Origin: Bradyrhizobium sp. S69
GTDB lineage: Bacteria; Pseudomonadota; Alphaproteobacteria; Rhizobiales; Xanthobacteraceae
Direction of reading: 5' to 3'
Assembly (NCBI RefSeq): GCF_009766005.1
Contig: NZ_LMUK01000046.1
Coordinates: forward strand, 62,001 to 126,000
Length of the DNA stretch: 64,000 bases
The position numbers and the translations under genes were made by a program. The notes under the pieces are model-generated. The model ran no database searches. It had not been told where the DNA came from and saw nothing but the letters and a program-made list of their open reading frames with translations. Shown piece by piece: positions 44,098 to 53,319 of the stretch. Position 1 is the stretch's first letter; the number at the start of each line of letters is the position of its first letter.

Positions 44098-44910
44098 TTA
44101 CTTGGTCGCATTATTCTTCATCACGATATCGACCGCGCCGGCAAAGCCTTCGTCCTGGTTCGATGCTGTCGCATGGGTGGCCTGGCGCTTGATGTCATCG
44201 GTGGCATTGCCCATCGCGATCGACAGGCCGCTGACCCGGAACATCGCGAGATCGTTGTGCATGTCGCCCACCGTGGCGACGGCGTCGGTCGAAATCCCCA
44301 ACCGCTTGGCCATCGCTTGCACGAAGGTGCCCTTGTCGTGGCCGGGCGGCGTGATGTCGAGATAATAGCTCTGCGAGCGGGCCACGGTGGCCTGTGTTCC
44401 CATCGCCTTCTGCATCTCGGCCTCGCAGCGCTGCAGCAGCACGGCATCGGAGGAGGAGCCGACAATCTTGCAGGCGTCCGCCAGATAGGGCGCGAAATCG
44501 TCGATGATGACGGGATCGGTCTTGATGGTGCGTTTTTCGAACGGATTGTATTCGGCGTCGGCGTTGCTCGTCAGCCATTTGTCATGCGTGAACAGCCAGA
44601 TGTCGACGCCGAACTCTTTCAGGAGATCGATGCTGCGTTGAGCCGCCGCCGCCGGGATCAGATGTTGCTCGATCGGGGTCATCTTTGGGTCGGAGATCGA
44701 ACTGCCGTTGAAGGAGCCGAACGGCAGGGTGATCCCGAGCGGCTCGACCAAAAAGCGCATGCCGATGGTCGGCCGACTCGAAACGAGGGTGAAGCCGACG
44801 CCGGAATCTTCCAACTGCCGGACCGCGGCTGCGGCCTTTTCGGTCAGGACCTTGTCCTTGGTCAACAGCGTGCCGTCGACGTCGGAAACCACGAGGGCGA
44901 TGCGGGTCAT
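44098..44910 (-). CDS. Cof-type HAD-IIB phosphatase
   Basis: A 270-residue cytoplasmic hydrolase of the haloacid dehalogenase superfamily, IIB (Cof) subgroup. Motif I VVSDVDGTLL (Asp nucleophile), motif II region TLVSSRPTIG, Lys in the PPGHDKGTFV segment, and motif IV VGDMHNDLAMFRVSGLSIAM. Such enzymes dephosphorylate sugar phosphates or related metabolites. It overlaps gntK's stop by ATGA and is the last gene of the pentose-phosphate cluster, so a sugar-phosphate substrate is plausible. Confidence 0.85.
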   Translation of the reverse strand: MTRIALVVSDVDGTLLTKDKVLTEKAAAAVRQLEDSGVGFTLVSSRPTIGMRFLVEPLGITLPFGSFNGSSISDPKMTPIEQHLIPAAAAQRSIDLLKEFGVDIWLFTHDKWLTSNADAEYNPFEKRTIKTDPVIIDDFAPYLADACKIVGSSSDAVLLQRCEAEMQKAMGTQATVARSQSYYLDITPPGHDKGTFVQAMAKRLGISTDAVATVGDMHNDLAMFRVSGLSIAMGNATDDIKRQATHATASNQDEGFAGAVDIVMKNNATK

Positions 44911-45467
44911 GGGCGGTTCCTGCTGATGGCGGCGTTGCCGGCCGGGGTTAGTCGGAGCTGATGCACGATATCATCGACGACGGCTTCGATCGACGCATCG
45001 ATCGAGACCGTCACCGGATTCTCGTCGCTGCCCGGCGGCTCGAGCGTCCTGAACTGGCTGGGCAGCAAATCCGGCGGCATGAAATGGCCCGTTCGCTTGG
45101 CAAGCCGCTCGGCGATCAATTGCTGGGTGCCGTCGAGGTAGACGATCCGAACATCACGGCGGCCATGCACCAGGATATCGCGATAGGCGCGCTTCAACGC
45201 CGAGCAGGCGATCACGACATGTCCGCCAGCCCTGTAGACCCGGTCGATCTCGGCTGCGATCGCGCGCAGCCAGGGCCAGCGGTCGTCGTCGGTGAGCGGT
45301 TGTCCGGCGTGCATCTTCGAAATGTTGCTGGCCGGATGGAATTGATCGCCGTCCTCGAAGGTCCAGCCGATTCGGTTGGCCAGGTGCTCCGCGATCGTGC
45401 TCTTGCCCGATCCGGACACGCCCATCACGACCAGCGCGCATGGCGCAGCAAATGCGGCCTCACTCAC
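44907..45467 (-). CDS. gntK: gluconokinase
   Basis: A 186-residue GntK-type kinase. P-loop MGVSGSGKSTIAEHLA, FEDGDQFHPASNISKMHAGQ (gluconate-binding region), PLTDDDRWPWL, CSALKRAYRD and FMPPDLLPSQFRTLE are diagnostic. It makes 6-phosphogluconate, which feeds gnd or the Entner-Doudoroff route. The GTG start at 45467 (VSEAAFAAPCALVV) gives the normal length and overlaps the pgl stop by eight bases; the frame extends further but the extra residues lie inside pgl. Confidence 0.93.
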   Translation of the reverse strand: MSEAAFAAPCALVVMGVSGSGKSTIAEHLANRIGWTFEDGDQFHPASNISKMHAGQPLTDDDRWPWLRAIAAEIDRVYRAGGHVVIACSALKRAYRDILVHGRRDVRIVYLDGTQQLIAERLAKRTGHFMPPDLLPSQFRTLEPPGSDENPVTVSIDASIEAVVDDIVHQLRLTPAGNAAISRNRP

Positions 45468-46203
45468 GGTAATTCTCTGGCAGCGCCGCCTTGTCCAATA
45501 GCCAGATCGTCTCGCCTTGCGAATGCGCGCGATTGGCCGGCAGGTCTTCGCCGGCAAACACCCGGGTCAGGATCGCGCGCTTGCCCGAACCGCTGGCCTC
45601 GAACAGCATTTCGCGGCACGAACCCAGCGTCGGCAACGTCAGCGATACCCGCGGCACGAACGGTTCGACATTCGCCTTCGGCACTTCGGTGACCCAACGC
45701 GTGGTCTCCTCGACGGCGGGATAGCCGGGGAATAGCGAGGCGGTATGGCCGTCCGGCCCGACGCCGAGCAACACCACGTCGAACAACGGTCGCTCCCGGG
45801 TCAACATGTCCGCGCCGTAGAACGATTTCAATTCGCTCTCATAGCGGCGCGCGGCCTCGGCGGGATCGGCGCTGTCGACCGGTATCGGATGGACATTGGC
45901 AGGCGGCGCGCATTGATCCAGAAACGCCTTGCGGGCCATCGCGATGTTGCTGTGGGGATCGCCCGCGGGGACAAAACGCTCGTCACCAATGAACCAGTGT
46001 ACGCGGTCCCACGGGATTTTCGGCCGGTAGGCCTCGGTCGCGAGCAGTTCGAATAATTGCTTCGGGCTCGATCCGCCGGAGAGGCAGATCGCGACGCGGC
46101 CGCCATTGGCCGCGATCCTGGCGATGATGCGCTCGGCGGCGGTTTTTGCCTGTGCCGCCGGATCGGCGACGACAACGATACGGCGATTTTGGTTCGCTGC
46201 CAT
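45460..46203 (-). CDS. pgl: 6-phosphogluconolactonase
   Basis: A 247-residue enzyme of the NagB/DevB fold. ICLSGGSSPKQLFELLA, WDRVHWFIGDERFVPAGDPH, SNIAMARKAFLD and LGVGPDGHTASLFPG are typical. It hydrolyses the lactone made by Zwf. The ATG at 46203 overlaps the end of zwf by eight bases; an in-frame TTG at 46215 is the alternative. Translationally nested between zwf and gntK. Confidence 0.93.
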   Translation of the reverse strand: MAANQNRRIVVVADPAAQAKTAAERIIARIAANGGRVAICLSGGSSPKQLFELLATEAYRPKIPWDRVHWFIGDERFVPAGDPHSNIAMARKAFLDQCAPPANVHPIPVDSADPAEAARRYESELKSFYGADMLTRERPLFDVVLLGVGPDGHTASLFPGYPAVEETTRWVTEVPKANVEPFVPRVSLTLPTLGSCREMLFEASGSGKRAILTRVFAGEDLPANRAHSQGETIWLLDKAALPENYRE

Positions 46204-46207
46204 ATGC

Positions 46208-47719
46208 TCAGCCAAGCTGCCGCCAACTGCGGCCGTCGCGGGTCATCAACGCTTCCGCTTCCTCGGGGCCTTCGCTGCCGGCCCGGTAGGTCTTGAGCCC
46301 CCGGGCGCCGGCCTTCTTCCAGGCATCGAGGAACGGCTGCACCGCCTGCCAGCCGGCCTCGACGCTGTCGGCGCGCTGGAACAGGATGTTGTCGCCGATC
46401 ATGCAGTCATAGATCAGCGTCTCGTAACCGGTCGATGGCTCGACCTTGAAGTAATCCTTGTAGCGAAATTTCATTTCGACGCCGTCGATGTTGATGGTCG
46501 GACCCGGCACCTTGGTGTTGAATTCCAGCGTGATGTCTTCGGTCGGCTCGGTCGAGATCACGAGAAAATTTTGCGACAACCGATTGACCGGCGTCTCGCT
46601 GAACATCGCGAACGGCGCCTGCTTGAACTTGATCGCGATCTCGGTTCGCTTGACCCCAAGCGCCTTGCCGGTGCGCAGATAAAACGGCACACCGGCCCAA
46701 CGCCAATTGTCGATCGTCAGCTTCAATGCCGCATAGGTTTCCGTCGTGCTCTCCGGCTTGACGTCTTCCGTCCTGCGATAATCCTCGATATCGATGTTAC
46801 CGACTTTGCCGCTGACATACTGGCCGCGCACGGAGTTATGCAAGGCATCGGCCTCGCTCTGGGTCTGGATCGCCGCCAGCACTTCCGCCTTTTCCGAGCG
46901 CACCGAATGGGCGTTGAATTTGGCCGGCGGCTCCATCGCGACCAGTGACAGCAACTGGAACAGATGGTTCGGCACCATATCGCGCAGCGCGCCGGTGGCG
47001 TCGTAGAAGCTGCCGCGATGGCCGACGCCGAGCTTCTCGTCGACGGTGATCTGGATGTGGTCGATATGGTTTCGATTCCAGATCGGCTCGAACATACCGT
47101 TGGCAAAGCGCAGCACCAGGATGTTCTGCACGGTTTCCTTGCCGAGGTAGTGATCGATCCGATAGATCTGGTGCTCGTCGACCAGTTGCAGCAACGCGTC
47201 GTTCAGTTCTTTCGCCGACGCGAGATCGGTGCCGAACGGCTTTTCCACCACCAGCCGGCGCCAGGCGCCGTTTTCCTTCAGCATGCCGGCCCGGCCGAGT
47301 TCCTTGCTGATCGGCTGGAACGCGTTGGGCGGTGTTGCCAGATAGAACAGGCGGTTGCCGCCGGTCTTGCGGGACTCTTCGAGTTCGTCGAGCTGCTTGC
47401 TCATTTTATCGAATGACGCGGGATCGCTGGGATCCGCCTCGATGCAGGTGACGCATTGGAACAGGTGATCGGCAATCTTGTCGTCGACTTTCTGGGTCGC
47501 GAATTGGCGCAGGCCCGTCATCAGGCTGTCGCGCAGATCGTCGTTCGACATCGCCTTGCGGGCGACGCCGACCACGCAGAAATTATCCGGCAGCAAGTCG
47601 TTGACGGCGAGATTATACAGCGCCGGCACCACCAGCCGATGCGCGAGGTCGCCGGTGACGCCGAAGATGACAAAGGAGCAGGGGTCGGGTTTCTTCTGGG
47701 CCGTCTTGCTGGTCGCCAT
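46208..47719 (-). CDS. zwf: glucose-6-phosphate dehydrogenase
   Basis: A 503-residue enzyme. The coenzyme motif FGVTGDLAHRLVVPALYNL replaces the more common GASGDLAxRK; the active-site segment RIDHYLGKETVQNILVLRFA is intact with the catalytic His in the DHYLGK motif. It oxidises glucose-6-phosphate to 6-phosphogluconolactone and makes NADPH. It starts five bases before the gnd stop region on the same strand (gnd 47725), indicating one transcript. Confidence 0.95.
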   Translation of the reverse strand: MATSKTAQKKPDPCSFVIFGVTGDLAHRLVVPALYNLAVNDLLPDNFCVVGVARKAMSNDDLRDSLMTGLRQFATQKVDDKIADHLFQCVTCIEADPSDPASFDKMSKQLDELEESRKTGGNRLFYLATPPNAFQPISKELGRAGMLKENGAWRRLVVEKPFGTDLASAKELNDALLQLVDEHQIYRIDHYLGKETVQNILVLRFANGMFEPIWNRNHIDHIQITVDEKLGVGHRGSFYDATGALRDMVPNHLFQLLSLVAMEPPAKFNAHSVRSEKAEVLAAIQTQSEADALHNSVRGQYVSGKVGNIDIEDYRRTEDVKPESTTETYAALKLTIDNWRWAGVPFYLRTGKALGVKRTEIAIKFKQAPFAMFSETPVNRLSQNFLVISTEPTEDITLEFNTKVPGPTINIDGVEMKFRYKDYFKVEPSTGYETLIYDCMIGDNILFQRADSVEAGWQAVQPFLDAWKKAGARGLKTYRAGSEGPEEAEALMTRDGRSWRQLG

Positions 47720-47724
47720 GCGGT

Positions 47725-48702
47725 TCAGGCCTTCGGCTCTTTATGGCCGCCGAAACCGGCGCGCATCGCGGAGAGGATCTTTTCGGCGAACGTATGCTCC
47801 TTGCGCGAGCGGAAGCGGGCGTAGAGCGCCGCGGTCAATACCTCCGCCGGCACCGCTTCGTCGATCGCCGCGTTGACCGTCCAGCGGCCCTCGCCGGAAT
47901 CTTCCACGAAGCCGGAATATTCGTCCAGCGTGTGGTTCTCCGCGAGCGCGGACGAAGTGAGGTCGAGCAGCCAGGATGGGATCACGCTGCCGCGCCGCCA
48001 GACTTCGGCGATGTCGGCGATGTCGAGATCGAAGCGGTGAGCCTCGGGCAGCGCGTCGATATTGGCGTTCTTCAAGATATCAAAACCCTCGCCATAGGCC
48101 TGCATCAGGCCATATTCGATGCCGTTATGGACCATCTTGACGAAATGGCCGGCGCCGACCGGGCCGGCGTGAATGTAGCCCTGCTCGATCCTGGGATCGC
48201 GCCCTTCGCGGCCCTTGGTGCGCTCGATATCGCCGACCCCGGGCGCCAGTGTCTTGAAGATCGGGTCGAGCCGGTCGACCACCGCCTTGTCGCCGCCGAT
48301 CATCATGCAATAGCCGCGATCGATGCCCCAGACGCCGCCGGAGGTGCCGACGTCGACATAATGGATGCCTTTTTCCTTCAGCGTCCTGCCGCGGCGAACA
48401 TCGTCCTGCCAGAAGGTGTTGCCGCCATCGATGATGACGTCGCCGGGCTCCATTAGTTTTGCCAAGGCCTCGATCGTCATCTCGGTGATCTTGCCCGCCG
48501 GCAGCATCACCCAGGCGGTGCGCGGCTTCTCCAGCTTCTTGACGAAATCCTCCAACGCCGCCGCGCCGACCGCGCCATCGGCCCCGATGGCGGCGACCGC
48601 CTTCGGATCCTTGTCGTAGACCACTGTCGTGTGTCCGTGCCGCATCAGCCGCCGCACTATATTGCCGCCCATCCGGCCGAGACCGATCATGCCAAGCTGC
48701 AT
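47725..48702 (-). CDS. gnd: 6-phosphogluconate dehydrogenase, short (GntZ/YqeC-like) type
   Basis: A 325-residue enzyme, clearly shorter than the roughly 470-residue NADP-dependent Gnd. The Rossmann motif MIGLGRMGGNIVRRLMRHG is followed by an acidic residue (VVYDKD), which suggests NAD rather than NADP. Substrate-site segments DVGTSGGVWGIDRGYCMMIG and KMVHNGIEYGLMQAYGEG are present. It oxidatively decarboxylates 6-phosphogluconate to ribulose-5-phosphate. First gene after the tal-pgi fusion, separated from it by a family A repeat. Confidence 0.93.
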   Translation of the reverse strand: MQLGMIGLGRMGGNIVRRLMRHGHTTVVYDKDPKAVAAIGADGAVGAAALEDFVKKLEKPRTAWVMLPAGKITEMTIEALAKLMEPGDVIIDGGNTFWQDDVRRGRTLKEKGIHYVDVGTSGGVWGIDRGYCMMIGGDKAVVDRLDPIFKTLAPGVGDIERTKGREGRDPRIEQGYIHAGPVGAGHFVKMVHNGIEYGLMQAYGEGFDILKNANIDALPEAHRFDLDIADIAEVWRRGSVIPSWLLDLTSSALAENHTLDEYSGFVEDSGEGRWTVNAAIDEAVPAEVLTAALYARFRSRKEHTFAEKILSAMRAGFGGHKEPKA

Positions 48703-48760
48703 TTTTGAAATCCCTAGTTAAGAAGTGCGACAAGAAGTGACGATGTATTTTCAGGCGGCG

Positions 48761-48899
48761 CGCTCCCTCTCCCATGGGGAGAGGGGCGGGGTGAGGGGGG
48801 ACGCCCTATCGTTAGGTTGCAACCCCTCACCCGGATCGCACCGGACGATGCCTTCGGCATCGCCGAGGCGATCCGACCTCTCCCAAAGGGAGAGGTGAC
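48761..48899. repeat. family A intergenic palindromic repeat, copy 3 (diverged)
   Basis: Arms CCCTCTCCCATGGGGAGAGG and GACCTCTCCCAAAGGGAGAGG flank GGGGTGAGGGG and CCCCTCACCCGGATCG; interior includes GATGCCTTCGGCATC. It lies between tal-pgi and gnd, so it can fold in their common transcript. Confidence 0.75.
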
Positions 48900-48933
48900 C
48901 GCGCCTTTACTTTCCGGGTTCTTTTCATCAATT

Positions 48934-51780
48934 TTAGTTCAGCGCTTCCTTGATCGCGGCATCCAGCACTTGCAAACCCGATGCCAGATCGCCTTTGAGA
49001 TGCACCCGCAAGGCGCGCCGGCCGCGTTCGGTCAGCACGCCGAAATCGCCGCGGGCTTGGGCCGCCTTGATCACGCCAAAGCTCGCCTTCTGACCGGGGA
49101 CGGCCAGATCCCTGGTATCGTCGGCGGTGATTTGCAGGAAGACGCCGCTGTCGGGGCCGCCTTTGTAGGCCTGCCCGGTGGAGTGCTGGAAACGCGGCCC
49201 GAATTCGGCGCAGGTCGCGACATGGCGCTTGTCGCGGACCGCAAGCCGGATGTGCTGCAGGGTGCCGATATGGGCGGCGTTGCGTTCGATATAGGCCAGC
49301 AGCGCCACGTAATCGTCGGCGCCGGAGCGCGCCAGATGCGCCTTCAGCCAGGAGCCGAGATCGCCATTGGCACCCGCCTTGCGCAACGCGGCGGCGTTCT
49401 TGTCGTCGGTATAGATCTCGACCGCCTCGGTCGAGACGACAGGATGTTGCGCGGGCAGCGATCCTTTCTTCTCGAATTCGGCCGTCAGCTCGTGGGTCTT
49501 GATCTTGGCGGCCTCGACGTCGGGCTGGTTGAACGGGTTGATGCCAAGCACCGAGCCCGCGACCGCGATCGCCATCTCGAAGCGGAAGAACTCCTGGCCG
49601 ATATGCTCGATCGATTTCATCACGATGCGCGCCACCGGATGACCGGCCTTTTCAAGGGCGGCCAGCTTGGCGTCATGCGTGGCATCGTCTTCACCTTCGG
49701 TGCGGATGTCGACGAAGAAGCGGTCGTTGCCGTATTGGCCGACATCGCCCAGCGTCTCGCCGTCGATCGGGATCAGGCCCTTGCCGTCCTTGCCGGTGGA
49801 TTCCGCGATCAGTTGCTCGGCCCAGGCGCCGAAATCGGCGACCTTCTTCGAAGACAGAATAGTGACCTTGTCACGGCCCTCGAGGCCGGCGAGGCCCAGC
49901 GCGAGGCCGAGCTGCACGCCCGGGTTCTCATGCGGCGGGACATCAGGTCCGCAGGAGCGAACCATCGCCAGCGTATGCGTCAAGAGGGTGCGCAGGTCGA
50001 TGCCGGCGGCGGCGGCTGGCACCAGTCCGAACGGGGACAGCACCGAATAGCGTCCGCCGATGGCGGGATCGCCATAGAAGGTGCGGGCAAAGCCCTGCTT
50101 GGCCGCCACTTTCTGCAACGACGAACCGGGATCGGTGACCGCGATAAAGCGATGACCGGCCTTGTCGGCGCCGATCGTCTCGGACACGCGTTCGAAGAAA
50201 TAATCCTTCATCACGTTCGGCTCGGTGGTGCCGCCGGATTTGCTCGACACGATGAACAGCGTGTCGGCGAGGTTGATCGAGGCCTGCAAGCTGCGCACCT
50301 GCGCCGGATCGGTGGAGTCGAGCACATGCAGCTTCGGGTAGCCCGGCTGCTTATCGAAGGTTTGCGCCAGCACTTCCGGCCCGAGGCTCGATCCGCCCAT
50401 CCCGAGCACCACGGCGTCGGTGAAGTTTTGTGCCTTCACCCGATGCGCGAAGTCCTCATAGTCGGCGACATCGGCCGCTGCCGGGCTGGTCAGCCAGCCC
50501 AGCCATTTGTTCTCGTCGTCGCCAGTCCAGACCGATTTGTCGTGGTGCCAGAGCGCGCGTATCTTGGCCGAGGCGCGCCAGTCTTCGGTACTTTTCTCGA
50601 CCGCTTTGCTCAAGTCGCTGCCGAGCGCCAGCGCCTGCCGGCCGATGTTTCCGCCGAGCACGGTGGCGCGCTTGTAAGCGACCGCGCCATAGAGCTTGTC
50701 GGCGGCGTCGGCGAATTGCTTGACGCCGTCCTTGACCAATTCGGTGGTGATCGCATCGAGCGAGATGCCGGATTTTTCGAGTGCGGCGAGGACATGCTTG
50801 GCGTCCTCGACATTCTCTTCGAGGCTGTTGCGTGGGGTGCCGTGATCGCGGAAGGCATCGAGCGTTGCCGGCGGCACGGTATTGACCGTGTTGGGACCGA
50901 TCAGCTCTTCGACATAGAGCACGTCGCTATAGGCCTTGCTCTTGGTGCCGGTCGAAGCCCACAACAGCCGCTGCGGTTTTGCGCCCTTGGCGGCGAGCTT
51001 GTCCCAGCGCGCGCCGGAGAACAGCTTCTTGTACTCCTGGTAAGCGAGCTTGGCGTTGGCGATCGCGACCTTGCCTTTCAGTGCGGCGAGCCGCTCTTTC
51101 TCAGTCGGATCATTGGCCTTGGCGATTTTCTCGTCGAGTTGCTTGTCGACCGCGCTGTCGATACGGCTGACGAAGAAGCTGGCGACGCTCGCCACATGCG
51201 AGGGATCGCCGCCCTTGGCGACGTATTTTTCGAGGCCCGCCAGATAGGCTTTGGCGACCTCGATATAGACCTTCTGCGAAAACAACAGCGTGATGTTGAT
51301 GCTGATGCCTTCGCCGATCAGATGCTGGATCGCGGGCAGGCCCTGTGCGGTAGCAGGCACCTTGACCATCAGGTTTTTGCGATCGACTTCTTTCCAGAGC
51401 CGCTCGGCCTCGACGATGGTTCCTTTGGTGTCCAGCGCAAGGTAAGGCGACACTTCCAGGCTGACGAAACCGTCATGCCCCTTGAGGTAATCGTAGACCG
51501 GGCGCAGCACGTCGGCGGCGTGCTGGATGTCCTCGACCGCGAGATGCTCGAACAGCTCGGACACCGGCCGGTCTCCCTTTTTCAGCGCCAGGCCGATCGG
51601 CGCGTCGTATTCGTCGGAGCTGCCGATCGCCTTCTCGAAGATCGATGGATTCGACGTGACGCCCTTGACGCCGTCGCTGTCGATCAGCTTTTTCAGGTCG
51701 CCCTTGGCGACGAAACCGCGGGCGAGGAAATCCAGCCAGACCGCCTGGCCGTGGCTTTCGAGTGCTTTGACGGGATTCAT
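48934..51780 (-). CDS. tal-pgi: bifunctional transaldolase / glucose-6-phosphate isomerase
   Basis: A 948-residue fusion. Residues 1 to about 365 are transaldolase: SDGVKGVTSNPSIFEKAI, NLMVKVPATAQGLPAI (Schiff-base Lys in KVPAT), ISINITLLFS and LLWASTGTKS. Residues about 380-948 are phosphoglucose isomerase: LGMGGSSLGPEVLAQTF, VSSKSGGTTEPNVMKDYFFE and PFGLVPAAAAGID. It links the non-oxidative pentose phosphate pathway to glycolysis and gluconeogenesis. The ATG at 51780 matches the normal Tal N terminus (MNPVKALESHGQAVWLDFLA); earlier in-frame codons are non-coding in character. Confidence 0.94.
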   Translation of the reverse strand: MNPVKALESHGQAVWLDFLARGFVAKGDLKKLIDSDGVKGVTSNPSIFEKAIGSSDEYDAPIGLALKKGDRPVSELFEHLAVEDIQHAADVLRPVYDYLKGHDGFVSLEVSPYLALDTKGTIVEAERLWKEVDRKNLMVKVPATAQGLPAIQHLIGEGISINITLLFSQKVYIEVAKAYLAGLEKYVAKGGDPSHVASVASFFVSRIDSAVDKQLDEKIAKANDPTEKERLAALKGKVAIANAKLAYQEYKKLFSGARWDKLAAKGAKPQRLLWASTGTKSKAYSDVLYVEELIGPNTVNTVPPATLDAFRDHGTPRNSLEENVEDAKHVLAALEKSGISLDAITTELVKDGVKQFADAADKLYGAVAYKRATVLGGNIGRQALALGSDLSKAVEKSTEDWRASAKIRALWHHDKSVWTGDDENKWLGWLTSPAAADVADYEDFAHRVKAQNFTDAVVLGMGGSSLGPEVLAQTFDKQPGYPKLHVLDSTDPAQVRSLQASINLADTLFIVSSKSGGTTEPNVMKDYFFERVSETIGADKAGHRFIAVTDPGSSLQKVAAKQGFARTFYGDPAIGGRYSVLSPFGLVPAAAAGIDLRTLLTHTLAMVRSCGPDVPPHENPGVQLGLALGLAGLEGRDKVTILSSKKVADFGAWAEQLIAESTGKDGKGLIPIDGETLGDVGQYGNDRFFVDIRTEGEDDATHDAKLAALEKAGHPVARIVMKSIEHIGQEFFRFEMAIAVAGSVLGINPFNQPDVEAAKIKTHELTAEFEKKGSLPAQHPVVSTEAVEIYTDDKNAAALRKAGANGDLGSWLKAHLARSGADDYVALLAYIERNAAHIGTLQHIRLAVRDKRHVATCAEFGPRFQHSTGQAYKGGPDSGVFLQITADDTRDLAVPGQKASFGVIKAAQARGDFGVLTERGRRALRVHLKGDLASGLQVLDAAIKEALN

Positions 51781-52004
51781 GTTGCCTGCTTCTGTCCGGG
51801 GTGGTCGATGGGTCCGTTGGGACGTGTTCTGGCGAGAAAGATCGATGTTATTCTGGCTGGCGCCAATCTGTGCAATGATAGGGGAATATGCGTACCCCCG
51901 GATCATAACGCCATATGCAACATAACGATCCCGGAAATTGGCAGTTTGGCGGCGACGCCGCCGCCATTTTTTGATCACGATCACGGCAGGGATGACATAA
52001 CCGC
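51781..52004. other. divergent control region between tal-pgi and the hydrolase gene
   Basis: 224 bp that must hold two promoters. I see a GGCGGC-GAC-GCCGCC hairpin at 51948-51962 followed by ATTTTTT on the plus strand and an AT-richer stretch around 51880-51930, but no motif I can name. Confidence 0.35.
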
Positions 52005-53174
52005 ATGTTAGGCTGGTTGGTTGCGCGGCGGGGATGTCGATCAAGGCCGGCCAAATGCATTGGATTTGCTGGATTTATGCTGGCGTTCTCGTTGGCGACG
52101 GCGCTGCCGTTCGGACCGGCCCGTGCCGAGGGTATCCGGTGGGACGCGTTGCAAATTCCCGCCGATATCCCGGGATCGAATGGCAGGGGCGCGCTGCAAC
52201 TGGAGGCCATCGTGGTGCGGCCCGACGACGGGCAGCCGCATCCGCTCGCCGTGCTCAATCATGGCTCTCCGCGCAGCGCCGAGGACCGCCCCAATATGTC
52301 GCCCTACGGCATGTGGGCCGAGGCGGTGGCGTTTGCGCGTCGCGGCTGGGTCGCGGTGGCCTTCCTGCGTCGGGGCTATGGCCGTTCGCAGGGCGAATGG
52401 GCCGAGACCTTTGGTCCCTGTTCCGATCCGGATTACGCCAAAGCCGGGCTCGCCGGGGCCAGCGATATCGCCGCGGTCGCGAGATTCATGGCAGGCCAGG
52501 CCTATGTCAGCAAGGGCAGATGGATCAGCGTCGGGGTCTCGGCCGGCGCCTTCGCGACGGTGGCGCTGACCGCGGACGCGCCGCGCGATCTTGCCGCCGC
52601 GATCGCCTTCGCGCCGGGGAGGGGATCGTCGGGTCCCGACACGGTGTGCGGCGAAAAGCAGTTGGTCGCGGCGTTCGCCCAATATGGCAGGACATCGCGC
52701 GTGCCGCTGCTCTGGGTGTCCGCCGACAACGATCATTTTTTCGGGCCGCGGCTGACGTCGCAACTCACCGGCGCGTTCGCCAATGCCGGCGGTCACGCCA
52801 GTTACGTCAGGACCGCTGCATTCGGCGACGACGGGCACACGCTGTTCAGCGCCGCCGGGATTCCGATCTGGTCGCCGATCGTCGACCGGTTCCTGGCCTC
52901 GAACAATCTCGTGCTGCGCGACCGGCCGATCGATGTTGCCACTCCCAATGTGCCGCCGCCATCCGGCCTGAACGGCCGGGGCCGTGACACCTTCAAGACC
53001 TATCTCGACAGCGGGCCGAACAAGGCTTTCGCGATCGGCGGGGGAACGCATTTCGGATGGGCGACCGGCCGCCGCACGGTCGAAGAAGCGGTCAAGGATG
53101 CACTCGGCTTTTGCGTGCCGGCGGCCGCCGGCAAATGCACCGTCGTCAATATCAACAACAAGCCGGTCGAGTAA
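52005..53174 (+). CDS. secreted alpha/beta hydrolase (dienelactone-hydrolase-like)
   Basis: A 389-residue exported hydrolase. A long N-terminal segment ends in a Sec signal (FAGFMLAFSLATALPFGPARA, likely cut after ARA). The fold shows PLAVLNHGSPRSAE (oxyanion region), nucleophile elbow GVSAGAFATVAL with Ser, acid in LLWVSADNDHFF, and catalytic His in FGDDGHTLFS. The C-terminal 100 residues are an extra domain with two cysteines (ALGFCVPAAAGKCTV). Start could also be ATG 52077, which leaves a shorter signal peptide. Substrate unknown. Confidence 0.75.
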   Translation: MLGWLVARRGCRSRPAKCIGFAGFMLAFSLATALPFGPARAEGIRWDALQIPADIPGSNGRGALQLEAIVVRPDDGQPHPLAVLNHGSPRSAEDRPNMSPYGMWAEAVAFARRGWVAVAFLRRGYGRSQGEWAETFGPCSDPDYAKAGLAGASDIAAVARFMAGQAYVSKGRWISVGVSAGAFATVALTADAPRDLAAAIAFAPGRGSSGPDTVCGEKQLVAAFAQYGRTSRVPLLWVSADNDHFFGPRLTSQLTGAFANAGGHASYVRTAAFGDDGHTLFSAAGIPIWSPIVDRFLASNNLVLRDRPIDVATPNVPPPSGLNGRGRDTFKTYLDSGPNKAFAIGGGTHFGWATGRRTVEEAVKDALGFCVPAAAGKCTVVNINNKPVE

Positions 53175-53224
53175 ACGCGACGACGCACGCGGCGGAGAAT
53201 TACCGGCGCACGGAATTCTCTTTG

Positions 53225-53264
53225 GTGTGATCCGCAAAGAACGCTTTCGTGTGATTTGCGCAAG
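53225..53264 (+). promoter_or_regulatory. direct repeat upstream of the binding-protein gene
   Basis: GTGTGATCCGCAAAG (53225-53239) and GTGTGATTTGCGCAAG (53249-53264) recur 24 bp apart, about 55 bases before the start of the solute-binding protein. Could be an operator; no regulator gene is adjacent. Confidence 0.25.
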
Positions 53265-53319
53265 CCGCTCCGGCTGAATAGGGTGCGCTGCGTTACAACA
53301 ACAAGAAAAGGAAAAACCC

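Noticed and set aside
51948..51972. GGCGGC-GAC-GCCGCC hairpin followed by T residues as a terminator
   Set aside because: It lies in a divergent intergenic region where no transcript is expected to end; mentioned only as part of that region.
48817..52011. A 1064-codon open frame on the plus strand opposite tal-pgi
   Set aside because: It is the antisense of a well-supported fusion gene; GC-rich third positions remove stop codons from the opposite strand. It has no ribosome site and no recognisable domain. The same applies to long frames opposite treY, glgB, treS and the OFA carrier.
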